NCBI RefSeq assembly: GCF_000689415.1
Contig: NZ_HG322950.1
Location: 3,231,501 to 3,295,500 of the forward strand
Origin: Pseudomonas knackmussii B13
GTDB lineage: Bacteria; Pseudomonadota; Gammaproteobacteria; Pseudomonadales; Pseudomonadaceae
Direction: 5' to 3'
Length of the DNA stretch: 64,000 nt
Position 1 is the stretch's first letter, and each line of letters starts with the position of its first letter. Under the pieces are notes generated by a model. That model did no database searches and had not been told where the DNA came from. It saw only the letters and a list, made by a program, of their open reading frames with translations. The translations under genes and the position numbers were made by a program. Shown here in pieces: positions 39,401 through 44,524 of the stretch.

Positions 39401-42043
39401 GGTGGCTGTATTAGGCGACTCGGAGCTGTTGGTGTAGGTGACCGCGCGCAGCGCAGCCTGCCATTGCGCCAGCGTCGCCGAGCCGGCCGAGGTCAGGGTC
39501 AGCAAACCGGTCGCCGCGTTGTAGCTGCCGACGATATCGCCCATGGTGCTGCCGTCGTTGCTGAACGCCAGCACGTCTTCGGCGCTATGGAAGTTGCCGG
39601 TGATGGCGACGGTGGCACTGGACAGCGTTGGGTTGTCGAGATCGTTTACCGTTATGCCGCTGTCGACGACCACCGGAGTGCTGGTGGCGTTGTTGCCTTC
39701 GACGAACGCCGTGGTGCCGCCGCTGGTGGTCACTACCGGGGTGTCGTCGGTGCTGGCGACGGTCAGCGTCTTGCTGGTGACGGCGCTGTCGCTGCTGCCA
39801 TCGTTGACGGTGAAACTGACGGTGCGATTGCCGGTGTCGGGCGTATCCGAGGTGTCGGAATACGTGACCGCGCGCAACGCCGTCTGCCATTGCGCCAAGG
39901 TGGCGGACCCGCCGGCGGAGGTCAGCGTCAGCACGCCGGTAGCGCTGTTGTAGCTGCCGACGATGTTGCCCATGGTGCTGCCGTTGTTGGTGAACGACAG
40001 CACATCTTCGGCGCTGTGGAAGTTGCCGGTGACGCTGACAGTGGCACTGGCCAGGGAGGTGTTGTCCGGGTCGGACACGGTGAAGCCGCTGTCGACAACC
40101 ACCGGAGTGCTCACGGTGTTGTTGCCTTCGATGAAGGCAGTGGTGCCGCCGCTGGTGGTATTGGTCGGAGCGATATCCGGACTCCAGCTCGAATCGACCG
40201 TACCGGCGCCCGCCGTGGTCAAGTTCTCGTTGCCGGTGTTGGTGCCCGAGCCTGCCGATCCCGTCGCCTGCCCATGCTGCGCTCCCCCACCAGCGCCTCC
40301 CTGACCGTAGTTCTGCTGCCCGGAGAGCAGGTTCACGGAGGTGCTGTCGTAATGCAGCGTGCCCTTGTTGAGGATGCCGCCGACGCCGATACCTCCATTG
40401 GCACCGGCTACCGAGTAACTGCTGCCCGCCCCGCCACCGCCGGCCCCCAGGTTTTTCGTGATGGAGGTGGTCGCCACATAAAGGGTGGCACCACTGGCGA
40501 TATAAATACCGCCTGCTGCATTCCCCCCCGTTCCTACGCTAGCGGCCAGCGATGCGCCGGAGCCCGCGCCACCGCCACCGATGTAGCCACTGCCGGCGCT
40601 TCCCGCCCTTCCGCCACTCCCGCCGGCGGCAAATCCGGTATTGGCTGCACCACCTGTGCCCCCGCTGGTATTCCCGCCCTTGCCGACGTAATTCACGCCG
40701 TTGGAAATACCCACGTAGAAGCCGCCACGTCCACCGACGCCGCTGCCACCGGATTGCCCCGCGTAAGCCGGACTGTAGTTGCCCCCGCGAGCACCACCGA
40801 CGCCGTTGAACCCTCCGCCGCCCCCGCCACCGTAACCGTAGCCCGCGCCTCCACCGTTGCCGCCACCCCCTGCGGCAGCGTTGGCCGTGACACTCGAATG
40901 CGTCAGGGTAACCGTACCGCCCGTGACGGCGAGACCTGCGCCCAGGGCGTCCTTGCCGTTTACCGAGTTGTAGTCACCCCCGTTGCCCGAGAGCAAGCCC
41001 CCGGTCAGCACCAGGCCGTCGAGCTTGACGGTGCCGGTGGTGATCACCAGAACGCGGCTGGTCTGGTGCGCATCGATAGTGACGTCGGCCGTGCCATTTC
41101 CATCGATATCGCCCTCGATGGTGAGACTCTTGCCGATACTGAGCTGGCCGCTGCTCAGGTTTACCGTCATCGCACTGCTGAAGGTAATGGTGTCGCCAGC
41201 CTGGGCGCTGGCAATGGCGTTGCGTAGCGTCCCGGCACCGCTGTCGGCATTGCTGGTCACGGTGATGATCGCCAGGTCGTGGCCATAGGCGGCCTCGGAT
41301 GCCTGGGAAAGCACGGAGCGGGCTTCGATGTTGCCGGTGGTGACTTCCAGGTCCCAGTCCGAGCCGGCGCCGGTCCGGTCATTCGACGCTGCGACATCGC
41401 GCCCAGTAAGGCTCGCCAGCTCATCGACGAAGGTCTGCCCGCGCTCGCCCTGGGCGGTGCTGCAGGCGTAGACGAGGATGTCGCCGCCGGCCTGCATGTT
41501 AGCCCCGAGCTGGTTCAGCGAGGCGCCGTAGTCAGCGATGTTCTCCGCACTGACATAGCTGTTGCCCAGCCACAAGTCGCCGGCATTACCGTGGGCGATG
41601 ATCTGCACTGAAGCGGCACCCGGATGCGCAGCCAGGTACTGCGCCATCTGCTGCACACCGTTGCCGTTGCGGTCGAGGAAGACCACGTCGGTATTCGACG
41701 CGACACCCTGCAGCAGTTGCTTGGCATCCTCAACGCGCGAGTCGACGAACACCACGTTGCGTCCACTGCCGGCCTGGGCGCCCTGCCCCGCATCGCTGCT
41801 GCGGACGTCGCCAGTGGCGGCGGCATGGCTGCTGTCGCTGTCCTTGCTATGCGTGGCCGCGGCGCCCTTGTCGGCGACGGCATCCTGGGTATCGGTCGGC
41901 TTGGCCGCTTCGCCGACGCTCGCGGCAACCGCGCCGTCGAACATCATGCGCGGCTCCAGCGCCATGATCAGCGTCGGCTGCACGTCCGGGGTTTCCTGTT
42001 GGCGGCGCACCGTCTCGCCGAACACGCGCTTCATCCATTGCAT
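33434..42043 (-). CDS. giant repetitive surface protein (2,869 aa) with LEPR-XLL motif and DUF4347
   Basis: 2,869 residues; the ATG at 42043 has AGGG nine bases upstream. Order: basic N-terminus with the LEPR-XLL motif (ALEPRMMFDG, 28-37); an acidic Ala/Ser linker; DUF4347 (~96-235) with IIAHGN (His151) and VYACST (Cys194); a beta-helix-like repeat segment (~260-390); a Gly-rich stretch (~391-605); eight ~142-residue tandem domains (~627-1755); eight Ig-like domains of ~105-118 residues (~1757-2690); and a Gly/Ser-rich tail. No RTX nonapeptides, no Sec signal peptide and no LPXTG were seen. Predicted adhesin or biofilm protein, exported by the neighbouring TolC/HlyD-type proteins. Flanked by a sulfotransferase that might modify it (inference). 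Confidence 0.85.
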   Translation of the reverse strand: MQWMKRVFGETVRRQQETPDVQPTLIMALEPRMMFDGAVAASVGEAAKPTDTQDAVADKGAAATHSKDSDSSHAAATGDVRSSDAGQGAQAGSGRNVVFVDSRVEDAKQLLQGVASNTDVVFLDRNGNGVQQMAQYLAAHPGAASVQIIAHGNAGDLWLGNSYVSAENIADYGASLNQLGANMQAGGDILVYACSTAQGERGQTFVDELASLTGRDVAASNDRTGAGSDWDLEVTTGNIEARSVLSQASEAAYGHDLAIITVTSNADSGAGTLRNAIASAQAGDTITFSSAMTVNLSSGQLSIGKSLTIEGDIDGNGTADVTIDAHQTSRVLVITTGTVKLDGLVLTGGLLSGNGGDYNSVNGKDALGAGLAVTGGTVTLTHSSVTANAAAGGGGNGGGAGYGYGGGGGGGFNGVGGARGGNYSPAYAGQSGGSGVGGRGGFYVGISNGVNYVGKGGNTSGGTGGAANTGFAAGGSGGRAGSAGSGYIGGGGAGSGASLAASVGTGGNAAGGIYIASGATLYVATTSITKNLGAGGGGAGSSYSVAGANGGIGVGGILNKGTLHYDSTSVNLLSGQQNYGQGGAGGGAQHGQATGSAGSGTNTGNENLTTAGAGTVDSSWSPDIAPTNTTSGGTTAFIEGNNTVSTPVVVDSGFTVSDPDNTSLASATVSVTGNFHSAEDVLSFTNNGSTMGNIVGSYNSATGVLTLTSAGGSATLAQWQTALRAVTYSDTSDTPDTGNRTVSFTVNDGSSDSAVTSKTLTVASTDDTPVVTTSGGTTAFVEGNNATSTPVVVDSGITVNDLDNPTLSSATVAITGNFHSAEDVLAFSNDGSTMGDIVGSYNAATGLLTLTSAGSATLAQWQAALRAVTYTNSSESPNTATRTLSFAANDGTATGNAATRTVGVTSVDDTPIATASGGATAASENLPAVIDAGLVLSDLDNTTLASATVSITSNFHIGEDVLAFSNDGSTMGNILASYNATTGVLTLTSASASATLAQWQAALRSVTYTDTADAPNTADRSVSFAVNDGTTNSLAATKTVSVTAVNDAPLVTASGGSAAFVAGDNSVSTPVAIDSGITLSDPDNTTLASATVAITGNFHSGEDVLSFTNNGSTMGNITASYNAATGILTLTSASASATLAQWQAALRSVTYTDTAITPNTSTRTISFTVNDGAADSVATSRTVTVAATDQTPILATSGGTSAFTEGDNVASTPVVIDAGLTVSDLDNLTLSSATVSITGNFNSGEDVLAFSNDGSTMGNIVASYNAGTGVLTLTSSGGQATLAQWQAALRAVTYGNASDTPSTASRVVSFSVSDGSKTSAAATRTVSVTAVDDAPVLTASGGTAAVTEANNTASTPVVIDGGLTVSDLDNGTLASATVAVTGNFQSGEDVLSFTNNGSTMGNIVGSYNAATGILTLTSAGANATLAQWQAALRAVTYTDTSDSPNTGNRSIGFSVNDGSKDSAPVTRTVSVTAVNDTPVLGVDSGSAAFVAGDNTASTPVAIDSGITISDLDNTSLASATISITGNFHPGEDVLSFVNDGSTMGNIAASFNAATGVLTLTSAGASATLAQWQAALRSVTYTDTAVTPNTATRTVSFQVNDGTDGSNVGTRTITVSAVDQTPIVTAGSGSSVFTKGGAPVAIDSGITVSDLDNTTLATATVAITGNFHSGEDLLAFTNSNSALFGNIVASYNVGTGVMTLSSAGATATLAQWQNALEAVTYSNGSSTPNAATRTISFAVNDGSKTSAAATHAVDVLVNPSVLSVSATTANGAYKVGDTISITVTFDQAVNVDTSGGSPTLLLETGATDRTATYQSGNGTNTLIFTYTVQAGDQSADLDFASTSALSLNGATIRNATSDDAILTLASPGAAGSLGANKAIVIDGVAPTVSSVSVPANGTYPAGGNLDFIVNYSENVTVDTSGGTPYIDVTLDTGGTVRAQYLAGSGTSALTFRLVLASGQVDSNGVSLGSSVQLNGGALRDLAGNAAVTTLNSVGSTAGVLVDGVAPTPSGIARVEAASNNATSLHYTVTFDEAVSGVDASDFTLVGTGTAAGSISSVTQIDARTYTVLIGSVSGDGTLRLDLNASGTGITDLAGNPVSGGLQGGVYTLDHTAPDVTSVAVPSNGYYRAGDLLSFTVNASEAVTVDTSGATPRLALTIGSRTVYANYVSGSGSTALVFQYQVQAGDNDADGITVGALQTNGGSLRDAVGNDAVTTLNSVGSTAAVLVDTTVPTVASVSVPAAGDYKAGALLDFTVNASEAITLNTLGGVPRLALDIGGRTVYANYVSGSGTSALVFQYQVQAGDNDADGIAVLGLDANGGSLHDVAGNALALGLNNVADPSGVQVDTRAPQVSSVTAIAAGDYKAGQVLTFTVDTDEPITLDTSGGAPRLALDIGGRTVYADYVSGSATTLQFQYQIQPGDNDADGIQILSLQSNGSTLRDAAGNDLQAGLRNVRDTSSVLVDTTAPTATTLVRANPSPSNAGTVDFDVSFSERVDGLAATSFTLQATGTASGQILSVTRLNDQTWRVTVGNVGGDGNLTLSLRADNQVQDRAGNSLQQGLQGPAYALDHSSPQVNGVQVPADGRYSVGQSLKFTVGYNEAVVVDTSGGVPRIAITLAQGGTAYANYVSGSGTQQLVFAYTVQAGQTDNDGIQLGDQILTNGGRLSDAVGNAASLQLGALPSTAGVLVQGSLSDGDPQFRTDQGTRPVVIVNSGSPSNGPFVPSPLQHAGPPVLGMPPLLDSSNLGQAQSAFTSLFREAPSQSQFALIFSNASSSGHGDGAGMGFLGFGGGDAGVFATSSLSSVFDAAQQGTDEALSAFDHRGGNVFGGLHGAFATPGLGQQLHEMNQREQRQVADLAKALGELGQERPAS
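33975..36775 (-). repeat. eight Ig-like domains, coding repeats
   Basis: In the giant protein, units begin like VxSVxVPxxGxYxAGxxLxFTV, carry AVxVDTSGGxPRLAL and end xGVLVDxxAPT. Six are of this type; two (around residues 2000 and 2500) are of a second type with VTFDEAVSGVDASDFTL. They alternate in a pattern suggesting block duplication. They are extracellular beta-sandwich spacers. Confidence 0.8.
36779..40165 (-). repeat. eight ~426-bp tandem coding repeats
   Basis: The marker ccatggtgctgcc recurs near 37416, 37843, 38273, 38703, 39130, 39541 and 39968, giving a ~426-bp period (one unit is ~15 bp shorter). Each encodes ~142 residues with the constant core GEDVLxFxNxGSTMGNI, LTLTSA and ATLAQWQAALRAVTY. 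The high DNA identity makes unit gain or loss by recombination likely. Confidence 0.9.
40229..40873 (-). repeat. Gly-rich segment of the giant protein
   Basis: Residues ~391-605 are dominated by Gly with Ala, Ser and Asn (GGGAGYGYGGGGGGGF and similar). It interrupts a beta-helix-like region, as a flexible or self-associating loop. Confidence 0.75.
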
Positions 42044-42089
42044 GGCATGTACCCTTTCGCTCCGGCAACTCGCAGGCCGGCGATGTTAT

Positions 42090-42912
42090 TCAGTTGTTCT
42101 TGATGCGAATGACGTTGGCTGCACTGCCGCTGCCGTCTTCCCAGAAGGAAAGCTTGCTGTACTGTTCGAACAGGTCCGGCGGCAGCAGCGTGCGCCGCTC
42201 GCGCCGGGCCACCTGCGGACGCACATGGTGCAAGCCGGCCACGCCCAGGGATTCGTCGAAGTCCGGGGCGTCGTAGGACAGGTTGTCGAAGTCGTGTTCG
42301 AACCAGGGCGTCGATGAACTGGTAGACCAGGCGTATCACCTGCTCCGGGTTTTGCACCAGCAGGTCATAGTCGATCACCAGCAGCGAATCGGCCTGCTCG
42401 CCGTAATAGGCTTCCTTCAGCGCGCTCCAGGCGAATCCGACCAGGCGGTTGCGCTGGGCCAACGTCTCGACACGGCTGTACACCGAATTGCGCTCGCTGG
42501 CATCGGCGAACAGCTTGGTGTTCTCGAAGGGATTGGCGCGGAACAGCCGCTCCAGGCTGTCCATGATCCAGGCGACGTTGCGCACGCAGGCGATCACCTT
42601 GGACTGCGGGAAGAGTTCGCGCAGGGCTGGCAGATTGGCGCACCACAGGCGGTTGGTGTCGAACACCACCGACTTGTCGGCCTGGTCGGCGTAATAGGAA
42701 TCGAACAGGCCGCGTAGCAGGTTGCGACGCTGCTCATGGGTGATCAGAGGCGCGAATTCGCTGCCGGCGCTGCAGTGCTCGCGCACGCTGCTGAAGAGTC
42801 CTCCCACTGGGCTCGACATGCCGGCGTGGAAGCGCGGGTTCTGCAGGAGGATAGCCGCCAGAAGGGTACTGCCGGAACGCGGCAAACCGGAAATGAAGTG
42901 GAATCCTGGCAT
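42090..42912 (-). pseudogene. sulfotransferase with a frameshift near codon 200
   Basis: From ATG 42912 the protein reads MPGFHFISGLPRSGSTLL, with the 5'-PAPS-binding SGLPRSGST, then VVFDTNRLWC and VIACVRNVAWIMDSLERL. The frame is correct up to ..LVYQFIDA near 42310. There the family-like continuation (PWFEHDFDNLSYDAPDFDE.., ending SGSAANVIRIKNN, stop 42090-42092) lies in another frame, as if two bases were lost from a GACGAGCCC-type stretch. Staying in the first frame gives only a long arginine-rich tail to 42031. So the gene is broken, or the sequence has an error, or it is recoded. It is first in the operon with the giant protein. Confidence 0.75.
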
Positions 42913-42936
42913 CCTTGCGACACTACCCACTGGCAC

Positions 42937-43107
42937 AATGCAATTAGCGCATGCTAAGTCAGCTAGGAATTTTCGTACAGTGCAATGCGCATAGTCATCG
43001 AAATATTCCGAAAACTTCTTCTGGCAAAAAAAGCCCGCTAGAGTGGCCCCCGGCCGGAGCGCCAGGCAGTACCGGTCCCATCACGCATAACAACGAAAGG
43101 ACACAGC
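42937..43107. promoter_or_regulatory. divergent promoter region of the surface-protein locus
   Basis: A 170-bp AT-richer gap between the sulfotransferase (leftward) and the collar-domain protein (rightward). It must hold promoters for both arms. No hexamer pair was convincing. An A7 run lies near 43024-43032. Confidence 0.4.
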
Positions 43108-43656
43108 ATGGAAGTATTCATCGGCACCATCATTCCGTTCGGCTTCAACTTCGCGCCCAGGGGGTGGGCAACCTGTTCGGGCCAGTTGCTACCCATCTCC
43201 CAGTACTCGGCCGTCTTTGCGCTGCTGGGCACCATGTACGGCGGCAATGGCCAGACCAACTTCGGCCTCCCCGACTTGCGTGGACGCACCCCGTTGAGCT
43301 ATGGCCAGGGCCTTGGCCTGAGCAACTATGAGCTGGGCCAGGTCGGCGGCACGGAGAGCGTCACCCTGCTCTCCAGCAACCTGCCCCCGCACAGCCTCAA
43401 CGTAAACGTGCAACTCGCCACTACCGCCAGTTCCCCTGCAAGTGTCCCCAGCAGCGCCAATAGCTATCTGGGCGCATCAGGCGGCGGCCAAGGAACAGCA
43501 ACCATCTATTCCGACGCCCAGGGCGCAAACCCGGTCACGCTGAAGGGCGCCAGCGCAACCTTCACCGGCGGCGGCGTGCCGGTGTCGATCCAAAGCCCCT
43601 TCCTGGCGCTGAACTTCTGCATCTGCCTGGAAGGCATCTTCCCTTCGCGCGACTGA
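43108..43656 (+). CDS. phage tail-collar-domain protein (microcystin-dependent/Mdp-like)
   Basis: 182 residues; AAAGG lies eight bases before the ATG. The N-terminal ~60 residues are the tail-collar domain (FIGTIIPFGFNFAPRGWATCSGQLLPI, ALLGTMYGGNGQTNFGLPDLRGRTP). The rest is Ser/Gly/Asn-rich and ends LALNFCICLEGIFPSRD. In chromosomes such genes (Mdp-like) stand outside prophages in small clusters. No phage genes surround it here. It is probably a surface or secreted partner of the giant protein locus. Confidence 0.85.
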   Translation: MEVFIGTIIPFGFNFAPRGWATCSGQLLPISQYSAVFALLGTMYGGNGQTNFGLPDLRGRTPLSYGQGLGLSNYELGQVGGTESVTLLSSNLPPHSLNVNVQLATTASSPASVPSSANSYLGASGGGQGTATIYSDAQGANPVTLKGASATFTGGGVPVSIQSPFLALNFCICLEGIFPSRD

Positions 43657-43664
43657 CCACGAGC

Positions 43665-43687
43665 CGGCGCCTGGCACACAGGCGCCG
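43665..43687 (+). terminator. intercistronic hairpin
   Basis: CGGCGCCTG (43665-43673), GCACA loop, CAGGCGCCG (43679-43687), then TTT. It lies between the collar gene and the DUF6916-like gene and may attenuate transcription. Confidence 0.5.
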
Positions 43688-43702
43688 TTTCCGGAGCCTC
43701 AC

Positions 43703-44014
43703 ATGCTGGACCTGCTACACAGCGATCACTTCCGAGCCTTTCTCGACCAGTCCCTGACGCTGCAACTGCCTGACGGCAACACGCTGCCCATCGTGATCGA
43801 CACGGTGACCCAGGCACCGCGTTCAGCCGTGCCCGGCAGCACTCGAATACCGTTCTGCGTGACCCTGCATAGTTCGGACCCCACCGACTTCGTGGATGGC
43901 CTCTGTTGCCTCGACCTACCCGGCACCGGCGCGATCCGCGACCTGTTCGTCACGCGCAACCCGCCGCTGGGACGCGACCCCAACCTGGCCTACTACAGCA
44001 TCATTTTCAACTGA
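43703..44014 (+). CDS. DUF6916-like small protein
   Basis: 103 residues, no signal peptide. Begins MLDLLHSDHFRAFLDQSLTLQLPDG and ends in a beta-rich stretch (DLFVTRNPPLGRDPNLAYYSIIFN), matching the DUF6916 type that accompanies collar-domain (Mdp-like) genes. Its stop overlaps the stop of the convergent GNAT gene by 8 bp. Role unknown; it may help assembly or maturation of the collar protein. Confidence 0.7.
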   Translation: MLDLLHSDHFRAFLDQSLTLQLPDGNTLPIVIDTVTQAPRSAVPGSTRIPFCVTLHSSDPTDFVDGLCCLDLPGTGAIRDLFVTRNPPLGRDPNLAYYSIIFN

Positions 44015-44513
44015 GCGGCGGACGCAGCGCCTCCGGCCACCACACCAGGCGCTCGGCCGCGATGTCACGCTGCTGCACTTCGAAACCCAGTTGCAGATAC
44101 TGGCGCCGAGCCCCCTGGTTGCTGGCCCATACCACCGTGGTCAGTGCGCAACCGGCCTGCTCGGCGGCCTGCTGCAGGCCACGGATGATGGTGCTGCCGA
44201 AGCCCAGCCCGCGGGCTTCGGGCAGGAATGCAAGATAGAGGAGGCGTATTTCGCCCACCCCCGCCACGAAGACCAGCTCGCCAATGCGTGTGTCGATCCG
44301 CTCGATCACGTAGTGCTGGGCATCGGGAAACTGCTCGCCCAGCCCCGCCGCCTGGACTTGGAACTGTTGCTGGACGATGGTCTCGATGAGGTCCTGCTCA
44401 CCATCGATCAACTGCAGTTCAGGTCGGGCCGAGCGATACAAGGCCTCGAGAAAGGCCTGGTCGGATGCCCGCGCAGGGCGCAGGCCAAGACCGCTGGAAT
44501 GGAAATTGAGCAT
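44007..44513 (-). CDS. GNAT-family N-acetyltransferase of the export locus
   Basis: 168 residues from ATG 44513, AGGAG upstream. Coenzyme A motif LAFLPEARGLGFGSTIIRGLQ. Its ATG is 12 bp after the stop of the PqqD/M50/HlyD gene, so it is the last gene of the adaptor operon. GNAT genes with collar/DUF6916 neighbours recur in such loci (from memory), so it may acylate a component of the surface system. Confidence 0.82.
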   Translation of the reverse strand: MLNFHSSGLGLRPARASDQAFLEALYRSARPELQLIDGEQDLIETIVQQQFQVQAAGLGEQFPDAQHYVIERIDTRIGELVFVAGVGEIRLLYLAFLPEARGLGFGSTIIRGLQQAAEQAGCALTTVVWASNQGARRQYLQLGFEVQQRDIAAERLVWWPEALRPPLS

Positions 44514-44524
44514 CGTCCGTTCTC

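Noticed and set aside
36779..40165. Regular repeats that might be read as a CRISPR or satellite array
   Set aside because: The period is ~426 bp, in frame, and each unit is coding. There are no short direct repeats with unique spacers and no cas genes.
37889..41227. Very long open frame antisense to the giant surface protein (also one at 34121-36130)
   Set aside because: It mirrors the repetitive, GC-rich coding strand; its translation is low-complexity, with no ribosome-binding site or domain. Open antisense frames are expected at this base composition.
42031..42089. Arginine-rich extension of the sulfotransferase frame down to 42031
   Set aside because: It is the product of the frameshift: the conserved C-terminus lies in another frame with a stop at 42090-42092.
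43108..43656. Prophage remnant suggested by the tail-collar domain
   Set aside because: No integrase, capsid, lysis or other tail genes lie nearby, and the neighbours are export and modification genes.
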